Source: Corynespora cassiicola
Taxonomy: Eukaryota; Ascomycota; Dothideomycetes; Pleosporales; Corynesporascaceae
Direction of reading: 5' to 3'
DNA length: 64,000 bases
Assembly: GCA_022059125.1 (NCBI GenBank)
Contig: JAEUWY010000002.1
Coordinates: 2,666,001 to 2,730,000, forward strand
Numbering within the stretch: position 1 is the stretch's first letter; each line of letters starts with the position of its first letter. The notes beneath the pieces are model-generated. The model was not told where the DNA came from. It did not search any database and saw only the letters and a program-made list of their open reading frames with translations. This document shows positions 47,145 through 58,871 of this stretch, in pieces. The translations under genes were made by a program, and so were the position numbers.

Positions 47145-50100
47145 CTAGAACATGGCTCCGTCCATGGGGCGCTGAGGCACGGGGTTGGTGTTGATGGGAC
47201 GAGGGGGCGAGTTGTTTCTTCCGTAAGGTACAGCAGGAACAGCGGGACTGGCCCCCTGTCCTTGAGCTTTACCGTGCAAGCTCCTGCCCTCGCTCGAAGA
47301 CTTCCTCAGCCTCTGCCTGGGAGGTGGGTTGGCCTGGCTAGACAAGGCATCGGATGAATTTGTCCTCGTAGGCTCGGCAAAAGGCGCGTGGGGTGCATCC
47401 AGGCCAGGGTGAACTGCGGGATCGTGGTTCTCCTTTTGTCCAAACCCAAAGCGTCGCCTCATAGGGTTGATGGGAGGAACGGGCGGTGCCTCGACGCCAT
47501 TCTTCAGCGAAGCTCCAGCTGGGAGATTGATGGTGTCAATCACAGACGTAGTCGAAACAAAGACAGGCTCCGAGATGTCGGCTTTCGCAATTGACTTCTT
47601 GCGGAGGGTACCGGTCTTGGAGATTGGGTGAGCGGCCGCATAAGCCGCGCTGGAGGTGAAGCCAGGGGCTACCGGAGTCGTAGGGTTCGATACTGGCGGT
47701 GTGGCAGCGGCAGCAAATGGAGGCACTGGCGAGGCCTGTGGGCGGAATCCGCTCATGTTTGGGCTTGGGTTGCCGGGCGAAGGCCTGGGGGAAGCCGGAA
47801 GGCCCGGAGAGAACTGTGGTGGCTGCGGGCTATTTCCAGCCGGTGATAACCTCGGAGATGACCCGTTCATAGCCCCGTTGCCGGTCTGGATAGGCTGGAG
47901 GTGCTTCGATTCAAAGTTCTTTGCCGCAGCAGTCCTGCTGTTGCTTCGTGAACGCATTCGACCCTGGCTATCGAGAGACGGCCGTTCGGTGGGAAGCGGC
48001 TGGGTGGGATTCGCAACGTATCCGGGGACTGAGGGCATGCTATTCGCGGGGTAGTACGTGGACCTACCCTCGGCCATGGCCTGCTCGAGGTCATCGCGGT
48101 AGTGCCCATTGCGAGGGCGGCTGCGGGAGCGACCAGACGAGACCTCAGAGCTCGACCGGTCCCTGGTTGAGCTTCTGCTCGAGGCAGGGGGAGTCCTACC
48201 CTTTGGCCGTGCGTCACGCTGGCTGTCGTCGGTGCCAGATCGCTGGACCCTGTCTCTCAATTCTCTTTGGGCATCTTGCTCGCTCTGGTGGAGGGCGTGT
48301 GGGGACTTTTGGCGTAGAGAGGCTTCTGATTTCCATGGGTCGACTCCGTGTTGAGCGGCTAGCGAGGTGCTGCTAGCATTGGCTGAGGGAGCACGGACAC
48401 CGAGCATCCTCATTCCCTTTGGCTGACCATCTTTGTGCATGTCTACAGTGGCAAACGACTCATGGCTGGACTTGGCACGAAGCATGTTTAGTGCCGTCTT
48501 GAGACCTCCGCTGGTTTGTCCAGTCGTTGGACCAGTCGGCTGGCCTTCGGCCCTGGCGCGCAAGCTCTCCTGGACGGCGCGCTGGCGCTGGGCCAGGTCG
48601 CGCTGGAAGGCTTCGTGCTCTTCATCGATGGTGTCGGCGCTGGCCATGCGAGTGTGGGTCGAGTGAGCATCGGTGGCGGCAGAAGTGGGCGCAGGCTTCG
48701 GCTTCTGCGATTCCGAGGGGCTCACCGAGCTCACGCTATCGCGCTCCGTGTAGAAGGGGTTGTGGTCAATGTCATCCAGGTCCCACGGATTTGAGTGGCT
48801 GTAGCTAGAGTGTGCTGGCGTGTCCGACTCGGAGGCGGGCTGCCGACGTTGAAGGCCAAAGTTTTGCGTTTGCAGGGAAAGGGCTCCGCCGGTTGACGTT
48901 GCTGGGGGGCTCATGACAGTCGAGTGGGAATCGTCGTAGTTGGACGATACATTGCTGACATTCCGCAAGTGCTGGCGAATGAGACCACTGAGACCTCCGT
49001 TGTTTGGGCCTAGTGTGGGCGAGTCGAGCTCTACATCGTCCGTCTTCGCTGGTGGAGTGGTAGCAGTCGACGGGGGAGACGATTGGGGCGGGCTGCGCTG
49101 CGGGGGAGCGGGACGCGAGTTGCTGCGGGAACGCAGGGCAGGATGGTCTAAGGCAGCCGGGCGAGAGGCGCTGCGAGAGCGCAGAGCTGGGTGCTCCATC
49201 TTGTCGTCCAATCGGGAGTTGCTCCGGGACCGTAGGGCAGGGTGCTCCAAGAGCGAGGGCGCAGGGCCCGTCGCAGTAGGGATATTCTCAAGACGTCGAC
49301 CCAGTTCCGTGGGCTTCGTGATGGCGTTCTTGGAGGCATCCTCTTCATCGTCGCTGGAGCCAGGGGATGCAAAGAAAGTCTTACCAGCCTGCGAGTCAGG
49401 AGACTGGACATTCTGCGGCGCAGTGCTGGTGGGACTCTTCATCTGGCTGGCTGCCGACTGGAACACTGAAAAGGGCGAAGGGGCCTGGCCTGGCTCTGCA
49501 GTGGATTCGGTGCGCTGCCGTCCAGCAATGGACTGGGCCCGTTTGCGCTTCTCCTGTTCGATACGCTCTCGTAGCGAAGGCTTGCGAGGATTATCGAGCG
49601 TGGGGACTGCCTTCTCTGGCTCGGCGCGTTCGCGGACAGAGGATTTGCGAGCATTCTCGAGCTTTGCGTACGTGTTGCTCTGCTCCTGCTGCATCTGTTT
49701 CAAGCGCTCTGCATACTGCTGTTCACTGAATGCCTGTTTCGGTTTGTTAAAGGCGCCCATGGCGGTGGCCTTGCCCCGGTCGCCCGGTTGGAGAGCAGAA
49801 TTCAGTGTCTGAGCCTCCTCACTGTCACTGCCCAAGGGGCTCATTGGCGGAGGAGACGTGGGCCTGGAGATGATTGGACTCGAACTGCCCGATGGAGCAT
49901 CCTTTGCAGTGGAGGCGCCGGGGTTGCCCTGCGGAGTCGGGCTGTCTGTGCGGAACGGGGCGGCTCGATTGAAGCGGTCGTTGAGGTTTGTGGCAGACCT
50001 TGTTTGAGAAAAGGCCAACGGTGGGGTCGCCCTACCGGTCGGCGCACGGGTCCGTTGCAGGGAGTTGAGTCGGTTGATTGCCGAAGACTGCTGGTCATAA

Positions 50101-51041
50101 ATGTGCTGGTCCAGACCTTGATCATACAGACGACGCGTCTTGGTTGTGGAACGAGCCAATTCGGTCGGCGACGTGGGGGTGGCCGAACTGGGGAAGGCAG
50201 GAGAAGATGCGGGAACGGAATTGGCGCCCTGGGAGGCAATCGACGTAGCGGCGGTCGAGATGCGGGTGTCGACGGTGCCAGAGTTGGTCGACGACGTCGT
50301 CTCTCTTCGCTGGTTGTAGTCGTCGGTGGATGGCGAGTAGAGGGCGTCCTTGGTCGGACTCGAGGGCTCTGACTGGAGGGCATCCTGCTCGGCCAATTCG
50401 CGCTCCCTTCGCTCCTTCTCCTCAAGTCGCAGCCTCTGGAAGGTCGACATGCTCACGTCGTCCTCGTACAAGGCGCGCCCCTTGGACGACCCCGAGTTGG
50501 AGATTTTATAAATCTTCTGGCGCCCGCCAAACAAAACATTGCCCTCGCCGGGTCTAGCCCGGCTCATCATGCTACCACCGGACGTCTCCTGGGTCGCGGT
50601 ACTGTCGAACGAGTTCTGCCTCTCGGAGGTAAAGGGCGGTCGGATGGAGCCGTTGAGCGACGAGACCTCGGCGATGTCGGATAGGCCTCCGGGCATGAAG
50701 CCAAACTCGTGGAGGCGAGACTGGCGCTTGGGCTGCAGTACGCTGTCGTCACTGGCCTTTCCAATCTTGGAGTCTGGGTCGTCCTGTTCCCTGAGCATGC
50801 TAAAGCGGGTAGACAAACTGGGCATGATTAGACTGGTGCGGAAGTCGTTTGTGTCGGGCAAGGCCATGGTGAGGTCGAGCTCTGGCTTGGGCTCTGGCTG
50901 GACCTTCTTGCTCTTGCCCCAAAACGACTTCTCGGCCGGCTTCTCCACCGAGGCATTGTCGTCGACGGCGCGGTCCTTCCGCCGGGTGAGAAAGCGGTTC
51001 ATTGTGAGCTGGTAGGCACTGGTCAGATCGATGCGGGCCAT
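47145..51041 (-). CDS. 1298-residue disordered fungal protein
   Basis: I do not recognise a named family. A single open exon from ATG 51041 (MARIDLTSAYQL) gives 1298 residues; the frame runs on to 51113 only through a GTG. Composition is Ser/Pro/Arg/Ala/Gln-rich with many SP and RxxS sites, so it is probably disordered and phosphorylated. Visible pieces are an N-terminal MNRFLTRRKD and FWGKSKK patch, a charged helix (FQRLRLEEKERRERELAEQ), coiled-coil-prone segments (YAERLKQMQQEQ; EEHEAFQRDLAQRQRAVQ), a triplicated HPALRSRSxSR element near residues 595-645, a DDIDHNPFYTERDS stretch, and a C-terminal MRRRFGFGQKENHDP motif. No membrane segment is present. It could be a cytoskeletal or polarity scaffold, but that is a guess. 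Confidence 0.8.
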   Translation of the reverse strand: MARIDLTSAYQLTMNRFLTRRKDRAVDDNASVEKPAEKSFWGKSKKVQPEPKPELDLTMALPDTNDFRTSLIMPSLSTRFSMLREQDDPDSKIGKASDDSVLQPKRQSRLHEFGFMPGGLSDIAEVSSLNGSIRPPFTSERQNSFDSTATQETSGGSMMSRARPGEGNVLFGGRQKIYKISNSGSSKGRALYEDDVSMSTFQRLRLEEKERRERELAEQDALQSEPSSPTKDALYSPSTDDYNQRRETTSSTNSGTVDTRISTAATSIASQGANSVPASSPAFPSSATPTSPTELARSTTKTRRLYDQGLDQHIYDQQSSAINRLNSLQRTRAPTGRATPPLAFSQTRSATNLNDRFNRAAPFRTDSPTPQGNPGASTAKDAPSGSSSPIISRPTSPPPMSPLGSDSEEAQTLNSALQPGDRGKATAMGAFNKPKQAFSEQQYAERLKQMQQEQSNTYAKLENARKSSVRERAEPEKAVPTLDNPRKPSLRERIEQEKRKRAQSIAGRQRTESTAEPGQAPSPFSVFQSAASQMKSPTSTAPQNVQSPDSQAGKTFFASPGSSDDEEDASKNAITKPTELGRRLENIPTATGPAPSLLEHPALRSRSNSRLDDKMEHPALRSRSASRPAALDHPALRSRSNSRPAPPQRSPPQSSPPSTATTPPAKTDDVELDSPTLGPNNGGLSGLIRQHLRNVSNVSSNYDDSHSTVMSPPATSTGGALSLQTQNFGLQRRQPASESDTPAHSSYSHSNPWDLDDIDHNPFYTERDSVSSVSPSESQKPKPAPTSAATDAHSTHTRMASADTIDEEHEAFQRDLAQRQRAVQESLRARAEGQPTGPTTGQTSGGLKTALNMLRAKSSHESFATVDMHKDGQPKGMRMLGVRAPSANASSTSLAAQHGVDPWKSEASLRQKSPHALHQSEQDAQRELRDRVQRSGTDDSQRDARPKGRTPPASSRSSTRDRSSSEVSSGRSRSRPRNGHYRDDLEQAMAEGRSTYYPANSMPSVPGYVANPTQPLPTERPSLDSQGRMRSRSNSRTAAAKNFESKHLQPIQTGNGAMNGSSPRLSPAGNSPQPPQFSPGLPASPRPSPGNPSPNMSGFRPQASPVPPFAAAATPPVSNPTTPVAPGFTSSAAYAAAHPISKTGTLRKKSIAKADISEPVFVSTTSVIDTINLPAGASLKNGVEAPPVPPINPMRRRFGFGQKENHDPAVHPGLDAPHAPFAEPTRTNSSDALSSQANPPPRQRLRKSSSEGRSLHGKAQGQGASPAVPAVPYGRNNSPPRPINTNPVPQRPMDGAMF

Positions 51042-52210
51042 GATGGGCGTGAGGGGACGAGCGAAGGCGCACGCGGGCACGGTGGCATTCCATGGTGCGG
51101 GGCAGGGACTCACTATGAGGACGGTCTGTGCCGGCGATTATATCGGGTCCGGGCAGCAGTGCGCTGGAGGACGGTCACCGCCGGTCCGTAGCGAGCGGTC
51201 GTCTGGGGGCGACTGGCCGGGGAGGAGGTGAGGGCGACGTGACGCTGCTCGGGGAGTCAGTAGATTGTTTCTGCGCGTGGCTTCGCGGGTGCATTCCAGG
51301 CGGAGACGGGGAGCCATGGAAAAAACACATGGGGCCGGGCAGGGACAGGAAGGGGCGGGCGTACACTATTGGGGAGGGCGAATAGGTGGCAATTGGCTTT
51401 TTGCAGCGGGCAATTGGGCGCGCCTCGGTGGTGGTGGTGGTGGAATCTAAGTGTCAAGAGCGAGCGGAAGGGCCATAAAGCGTCGAGGGACAGGAGCGGG
51501 CGGCGTGCCGTGGCGATTACAAGTTATTTTTCTCGCGTCTATGTTTGCAGCAAAAGAATGTATGGGCCAGGAACGGAGTCTGAGACGTTATGGCGGTTCG
51601 GGCAGTCGAGACAAAGGCCAAGGACTGGACTGGAGCGGATCTCGGCTGGCGGAAAAAGAAGACGGTGGTGGGTGGTGGTGGGCTTGTGGCTAAAGGAGCG
51701 TGGGAGTCGGGGCACCTGGGCTCTCTCGGTGGAATCAGAAATAAACAAGGGGAGCACGCCAGGGCTCTGCGGTGCGGTGGTGGGAGGGAGAGAAGAGGCG
51801 GGAGGGAGGAACGAGCGACGCAGCCAGAGGCAGAGGCAGAAGCAGAACGAGAAGGGTAGAGAGGGCCGGCTTGAGGCTTGAGGAGAGAGGGAGTGGGCCT
51901 GGGGGAGTGACAGACAGGACATGGGCGGCGGACCAGGGTCAATTTCCACTAAGCTCATCTCCGCGTCGTTAGCGCCAGGCATCGCGCGCTGCAGGGTCAC
52001 CCATTGCGGCCTCAGCATGGGCGGCGGCCACAGCACGCCAGCACGCCAGGACGCCCGCCTGTGCCATTGTGTGCCAGCCAGTGCCCGCGGGCGCCAGGCC
52101 CAGCGCCGGCGGGTCCCAAGCCGCCGTTTGGCGATGCGCGACGACGAACAGGACGCGAGCGGACGTGGTGAAAAGCAAGAGGGGGCGGCCAAACGGGCAC
52201 TAGGGGCGCG

Positions 52211-52268
52211 CGTAGCAGCAGCTCAGCAGGAGGCCCAGCAGGAGGCCCAGCAGCAGGCCCAGCAGCGC
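52211..52268. repeat. CAGCAGGAGGCC imperfect tandem repeat
   Basis: About four 12-15-bp units of CAGCAG followed by GAGGCC or CAGGCC occur in tandem in the gene-free region. Confidence 0.8.
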
Positions 52269-52664
52269 AATGCCCATCTAGCTAATCGCAAGACTGGCCG
52301 CCGTGACGCCGACAATCTCTGCTGAGCCATCGCCGTCAACGTGACTCGTCGCGGCGGCCATGGGCTGGCGCGGGCGGGCGTGGGGCGCAGGTGGCTCTAT
52401 GGGGCGGCCCCGGCGCGCTGCATGGCTCTCGGAAGGGCAGCCTTCCAGACGGCCGCCTGCTGCCCGCCGCCGCAGATGCCTCAGATGTCTCTCGTGCCTC
52501 GTATGCCTCGAGGGCCTGCAGTTCCTGAGGCTGCACGAGGGGGCCCTGCGTGGCCTGTGTGGCCTGCGTGGCCTGAGTCGCCTGGGTCGCCCGAGTCGCC
52601 GCGCACGCTATAGCGGTGCTCCTGTATCGCCTCTCGTCGCAGAGCATGCGGGGGGAAGCAGTGC

Positions 52665-52742
52665 CGCTCCCCTGGCCTGCCGGCCTGGTGGCCTGGTGGC
52701 CTGGTGGCTAGCCGCCTGCGTGTGCGTGTGCGTGTGCGTGTC
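52665..52742. repeat. Two adjacent minisatellites (TGGCCTGG and GTGTGC)
   Basis: Four GGCCTGGT units are followed, after a short gap, by about four GTGTGC units. Confidence 0.8.
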
Positions 52743-53337
52743 TGCCAGCTCATGTGTTTCCAGGTCGCAAGGCTGGCTGCGGCGCTGGCTCGTATCGTCA
52801 GACTGCACGCGGCCCCTCGATGCGCTCTGCAGTCCGTCCGGCTCAACACCACCTTGCTCATTTCTCATTTCCAGCGCCTGGCAGCTGGCTCGAGGCCAAA
52901 TCTTGCACGTTGCCGGGGCCGTCCCCACCCGCATCCGCGGGAGGGATTCGTTGCGGACGGGCCTTTCTGAAATTGCTGCACGATCGACGCTCGACCTTCC
53001 AGCCTTGCGCCACGGCTGCCCCCGCTGGGCTGGTTCGTGTGAATCCCGTCCCACGCACGCGGCCGAAGCCGCTGATCACAACACCGCTGTCCTTTTCTCT
53101 CTCTCCCGCCGAAGACGACACCGCACTGCACCGCACCGCACCGCACCTTTCTCATCGCTCGAGGGACTGCAGCCCTGCCCAGACGCCAGATGCCATGGTT
53201 CCCCACCAGGCCTGGTCGTCGCGCCGAGCCCAATCCCGGGAAATGACCAGACAGCATCATCGTTGCACCTCGATTAACAGCTTCACCGCGCTAGCATTTC
53301 CCCTCACCAGCACACGCACCGCAGAACCACTCCCATT

Positions 53338-53377
53338 GCCGCTGCCGCTGCCTCTGCCTCTGCCTCTGCCTCTGCCC
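53338..53377. repeat. CTCTGC hexanucleotide repeat
   Basis: GCCGCT units pass into four GCCTCT units in tandem, within the gene-free region. Confidence 0.85.
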
Positions 53378-55689
53378 TCCCTCCACCGTCCGCTCCCTGT
53401 TTCACATGGACAGCCTCGCCCGCGCCTTCATCAATCCAAGACTGCCCCGGCCCCAACAGCCTGGATGCACCACCACACCCACCACTCGCACCACCCGCAC
53501 CCCGCCCGCTAGAAATTTCGAAAGGGAAGCCAACCTCGCCGAGCCTAGCTTACCGTCTGCCCTGCCTCGATTGACGTCGGTCGGTCCAATTTAGCAATCC
53601 GTCATTCCGAACTCACAGTTCATTTCCCACGTTGCATTAATGAAAATCGGGGGTGCCGCTCGTCTCCCTGCTCATCAATCGATCGAGCCCTTTGCATCAG
53701 CCTTTGCTCTTCCTTGTCGCTGACTGTATCCAGGCAGGCGAGGGAGAGAAGGAAAAGTTTTCTTGCTGCTCGCTGCCGGCCCGCCTGGCGACTCCTTTGA
53801 CCATCCAACCGCGTGGGGATCGCCCGTACCTGCGCTGACCTCCATCGCTTAGGTTCCCGACAAAGTACCGACAGTAGCCAGCGCGCCTATCGATATCGCC
53901 AATGTGCGCCCAGCCCTTTACCAATGCCAGGGGTCTTGTATGTGTGTGCGTGTGTGTGTGAGACCGACGCCTCCAACATTGCACCGCAGCTGCCCGCCGT
54001 GCTGCATCACCAGCCTCCAACCTGCGCGAACCGTTGCCTCGCCTGGGCAGTTGCTGTGCCATGACGCACCCGAGTACACCAAACACCGTGCGCTTCTCCC
54101 CTGTCGGTTGGTCTAGCAACTCCTTTTGCGCCATGACGCCCCGGGCGCCAGTGCTCAGTCTTGTCCATTTTGCTCCTTCGACTTCGACTTCATTTCCCTT
54201 TTCGACGTCTCCTTTCAAAACCGCCATGTTGATCGCTAATCCGTCCATCTTCGAACCTTCCGAGTCTGCCGGCGCCGCTGCGGTCAAGCCGCCTCGTGGC
54301 TGCCTAGTACAGCTGCCAGACCTGTCGTGACTACCTTTCTCGGCTACTTTTGAGTTCATCGATGCCGCAGAAGCAACTGCGACCCCCTTTGGGAGGCAGG
54401 AAGCACTGGCCCATCTATCCTCCGACACTTCTCAATACCACGCAACCTTGGAACACTCCCCAGGCATTCCTTTAGCCCTTTTCCTTCCAGACCCCGTGCA
54501 GCCATTGCCCACTAACCACTTTGTCCCTCACTGCACCCACCCACGCACTCGCCCGGCCTGGCTCCTCCCCCCGCCCCCTGCCTTTGCCTTTCCAATATCT
54601 CACCGTGAAGATCCTCACATTACGTCGGGCTCCCAAGGGCCAAAATGGGGGTTCGGAATTCTACGCGGGCCCATGGCCGCGGTAATCGCCAGCGGGTCCG
54701 GATTTCGATTCGATTCTCCTGAATCGTAACGACGCCCGTGTGCCACCAAGTGGACCGAACCGGATGCATGTCGACGCTTCTAGCTCCAGAGGGGTTCCCA
54801 TCTCAAATGCAGACCTAGTGCGACGTCATGGCCCGGCTTGCTGCCTATATAGCCGCTCGTTTTCTGCCTTCGCCGCCCTCGGTTATGGTACCAACCAAGG
54901 CAAAAGAGTCCATTCACCCACACCCACGCTCCGCTGCATCGTTCGGAAAAGCAATCCACTTTACAATCTGGCCTTCCTAGACGAGGGAACGTTGGCCAAA
55001 TCTCCTCCCCTGCCGCGCTGTAGATCTACCGTGCCTTTGGCAAACACTAGCCTATCCCCCCATGTACATGCTTTCCTCTGCTATATCTTGAGGCTTGCCC
55101 TCGCGCGCGCACCACTTTCTTTTTCTTCTCCTCCTAACCATTTGGCCAAACTCAATCTAGGCTTTGGTCCCGTATAGCCACCTTTTGCCTCTTTTGTCTC
55201 CGCGGTGCGCCTCTCGATCCTATCCAGCTACTCATGCCGTCGGACAGAGCGATTGGTGGACGCTCTAGCCACCGGCTACACTGCCATCTTGACTGGCTAT
55301 AGTATACTCGCTCCTGCGCCGCCTTGCGTCATGTTGGTTTATACTTCTCCATCCAAACATCACGACATATGCGGTGCCTGTCGCACCCATGTACATGTAC
55401 GTGGAATTGACTCCATTGCGGCATGGGTTTCCACCCCATATATACCAGACACACACACACACGGTGCAGATCGGCTGCCACACCGCTAGTCAGTCTTCCA
55501 ACAGCATCTATTCTATTTTTCGGTGCGCCTGCAAACGCAAGCAAAGGAAATAATGGCAAAGCTCAGCGCTAATCACAGCAACAACCTTTCATCCAAGCAC
55601 CCCAAACCCGTGCCCAATGCCCTCTCCATCTCGGAATGCCGATCCGCCCCCACTCTTCTCCTTGCATGCCTGCTGTCGTGGCAATACAA

Positions 55690-57546
55690 CTACAGCTCAT
55701 TGTGCACAGGCGCGGCCTTCTCCTCCTTGGGCCCGCAGACTGCCGGCGAGCCGGCTTCCATGCGATAGACACACTTCTCCTCTTCGACAATCTTCCAAAT
55801 CTCGTCCTTTTCGGCGCACGCAAGGATGACTTGGGTGCTACGGTTGGGTCCGTTCCAGCAGTGCTGCCCATTCTCGTACTTGAGCACATAACGCTCTCCC
55901 GAGCCCAGGCCGCGACCATCGGCCGGCAGCTCCTCGTCCACCGTGATGGTTTCGATGCGCACAAAGTTGCCCATACCAGTGTGGCCGCCTCCCTTCTTGG
56001 GCTTCTGCGTCGTCTTGGACAGGAAGCAGTGCTCGTACGTGTATTCGCCGCTGTCCTGCTCGACGCAGACTCCCTTGAGGGCGCGGAAGATGCCGTCAGG
56101 GCCGTACTCCTTGTCCAGGTCTTCCTTGTGGCGCGTGAGCTCCAACTTGTCATTGTCGAGCTCGCGCTTCGCCTGGTTGAGCTGGGCGCGGGCGTCCGTC
56201 ACCGCCTTGGATTCTGGCGAGTCGGTGTTGGGTTCGGCGATGATGCCATTCTCGATGAGGGCGACGCGCAGGTCGCGGAGTTTGGCATCGACCCAGTTGC
56301 GGAGCGGCTCGGGCAGGTAGTTTTCAAATTGGTAGACTGTACGTGTGTTAGTAACCCGGAGCACCTTTGTGCAGTGTCGAGATGACTTACGGACGTCAAC
56401 GTCAGACTCTGTTTCTTCATACTCCTCCCATTTGATGGCCGAGTCGGAGTCGGGCTTGAGGATCTCGTCGAGGTCACGATCTGCGGCATCGTTGGGGCCT
56501 GGACGTTCCTGTGCTGCGTAGTCCTCCCACGCTTTCACGGCGCGCTTAACACCCTCGTCATTAAAGTTGGGGTTGTACTCTTCTTTGAACCGCTTAAGAA
56601 TGGCCTCGAGCTCATCGATGCGAGCTCGAGCCGTGTCTCTTTCGCCCTTGACCCGATTGATGTTGTTGACCAGCTCCTGGATCCTATCTTTAGCCAAGCT
56701 GCTCAGAACAGACAGCTTGCCCCCCTTTCCAGAGCTCTTGACCACCTTGCCCTTCTCCTGCCTCTCAATGTCGGCCAGACTCTTGGTCAGCGCCTGCACC
56801 TTGATGTCCTGCGACTCAATCTGCGTCTGGAGCGTCGAGATGCGATCCTCAACCTCCTTCCTCAGCCGCGCAGCCTCGGTCACGAGCTCCTTGCGCCGCT
56901 TGTTCGCCGCCGTGAGGCTCTTCTGCCTCGCCTCATCCTGCTTCCGCCACTCCTTTCCAATCTTCGCGCACCTGTCCTCACACTTGACCCCGCCGACCCC
57001 TTCCCACTCGTCGCTCCCGTCGCAGCACACCTCGTAATCGCACACGCCGTCGTTGACATTGGTAAAGGGCAGGTACCCCGGCAGGTGGCCCTTGTTCTTG
57101 CAGTAGAAGCCCGGCAGGGCGAGCGTCTCGTTGAAGGCGCCGAGCTTGACCTTGGACGGCTGCGGGGGCGAGAGCGGCGAGATGGACGAGCAGGCCGAGG
57201 TCCCCGGCTCGTCGGAGCCGTCTGGGCAGTCGCAGTAGTCGTCGTTGAGGCGCGAGATGGAGAGCTGGATGCTCGGGTTCGAAATGCAGGTAAACGTCTC
57301 GGCGTCCTTGTAGTATTTGGCAACTGTGTGTCCCGGCCGTGACGCGTTAGCAAGCAACCTTTCTCCTGGCGGGAGGAGGGTGTGGTTTTGGGGAGCTCAA
57401 TCGGCGGTGACGACGGCGGTGGAGGTGGAGGTTTACTGCGTACATTCTGGGCCTACGCCGCGCGGGCGGGGCGCGTCTGAAGCGGCATTTGCCGAGACGG
57501 AAAGCAGCGAGAGGATGGCTAGAGAGGAGAGACCTGTTCTCCCCAT
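55690..57546 (-). CDS. Glucosidase II beta subunit
   Basis: This is the non-catalytic subunit of ER glucosidase II, which trims glucose from N-glycans in glycoprotein quality control. The ATG is at 57546. Exons are 57546-57444, 57323-56391 and 56336-55690 (introns of 120 and 54 bp), giving 560 residues. The first exon supplies the signal peptide (MGRTGLSSLAILSLLSVSANA) and RGVGPE, joined to FAKYYKD. Two LDL-receptor-class-A-like modules follow (DDYCDCPDGSDEPG; NDGVCDYEVCCDGSDEW), then a long charged coiled coil (about residues 145-300), a Glu/Asp stretch, and a C-terminal mannose-6-phosphate-receptor-homology domain (GVCVEQ to YRMEAGSPAVC). The protein ends in HNEL, a variant of the HDEL retention signal. 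The first exon is invisible to single-frame reading, which would otherwise start in the intron. Confidence 0.95.
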
Positions 57547-58871
57547 GGTGCCTTTTCTTCAAGAATTTCGGGTAAGGAGTAATCGTGGAATTGGAGCTTT
57601 CGGAAGAGTCGTGGTTGCGGAGCTGATACGTTTCGCTATGCGGTGCTGTGGCCAATCAGAGCGGTGCGGGGATTAGGTAAGCCGTCTGGGGTTTTGGCGC
57701 GGCAGGGATTGCGGTGAGTTGCAGCTTCTCCGCGACGGCTGGACCTCGCCATGAACATCATCACCAGCAGCAGCAGCAGCAGCAGCACCAACCCATGATG
57801 ATCCTTGGGAATATGTCATACTAATATCTAATACAGTGGACCAAACCTAGGCAGCGGGATTGCAAACGGCTGAGGCAACGCTGCATCATGCGAGCCGGTA
57901 TGACCTGTGGTCGTTTCCCCCGCGCTCGATTCCCCAAGCACGACTACAGTGGTATATTTCAATTTATCAAGAGCATGGAATATGGATTGCAATCCTGCAA
58001 ACATGTAGTTTTTATCCATATAATAGCTGTTGCGACAAGGGCCTTCTCCGCTGTTCTCGACACTCGCCCAGTCATTCGTACGCATCGACTTGCACTCAAA
58101 AATTTACTTAGCCTCGCTACTTTGGCTTAAAATATTGCATGATTTTGGCACCTGTGCTCAGTCCACGACCTCAATTTTCTTGTAATCGCCCCTCAAAGGA
58201 AGCACACCACAGCCAGAGTACACAAATGCTTCAATCTACAAGCAGGTGAACGTGCAACGGCTCTTTCGCTGGACTCATTTGCCCATGAACGCTTTTCCAT
58301 CTTTCCATCGAACATTGACCACCTTTTCGGTGCCGAAAGCCTTTTACGACCATGAGGACAGGGCTTGATATCCGAATCAATCAGTCGCTAAAGCAGGCTC
58401 CCGAGGCAATCGCAGCTACCACTCCATATACATGGCTTATGCGTTGTTCGTGCTTGGGTTTCCTTGTCCCCATCCTCCTCCAACCAGTAGGCGTCAAAAA
58501 CAGATGGCAGCATGCTAATGTCCAATAGCACTGCAATTCTCAAAGATTTAAATTTCGTAACGCATGATCTAACAGTCCAACAGCTCTACGAACTGTGTGA
58601 AGGCTTTCTTCAGGGTCCTAGGCTGTTTGCGCCAACAAACGGTGAATATCGCCTTCTCCTATGGCGCATGACTTTTCCCCACGTGGGATCGGGCCTTACA
58701 CCGCCCCTAGATATCTCGTATGACCCTGTTCGTACCAGTGCGTTTGCTGGAAGGCACTCATCTTTTAGAACCCATGTAATTTTTGCCGGCTCGATTTTCC
58801 TCCAGCAACCCATTCAACAACCTTTTTGAAATGTCTTTTGTGCCTTCAGTCGAAGTGCGACGGCTGGCATT
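57547..58871. other. Divergent intergenic region
   Basis: This 1.3-kb region lies between the divergent glucosidase II beta and zinc-module genes. A CAG triplet run occurs at 57765-57787. Short frames at 58512-58829 have no recognisable family. Confidence 0.45.
57765..57787. repeat. CAG triplet repeat
   Basis: Seven uninterrupted CAG units upstream of the glucosidase II beta gene. Confidence 0.9.

Larger units (their letters stand above)
51042..55689. other. 4.65-kb gene-free, repeat-rich region
   Basis: This is upstream of the 1298-residue protein gene and downstream of glucosidase II beta. No conserved coding sequence was found on either strand, although frames of 243 and 305 residues exist. 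It is dense in simple repeats (51420-51450 GGT, 52211-52268 CAG/GGCC, 52665-52740 GGCCTGGT and GTGTGC, 53338-53377 CTCTGC). A TATA-like CTATATAG lies near 54846. Part may be a long 5' untranslated region or an unannotated non-coding transcript. Confidence 0.5.

Noticed and set aside
52360..53277. 305-codon open frame in the gene-free region
   Set aside because: Repeat-driven, Arg/Cys/Ser-rich, overlapped by equally long frames in other phases, no family pattern.
52200..53380. Tandem repeats considered as a CRISPR array
   Set aside because: Units are short, imperfect and contiguous with no unique spacers, and the host is eukaryotic.
53697..54428. 243-codon minus-strand frame
   Set aside because: Includes a His-Thr microsatellite and no conserved motif; no splice or promoter support.
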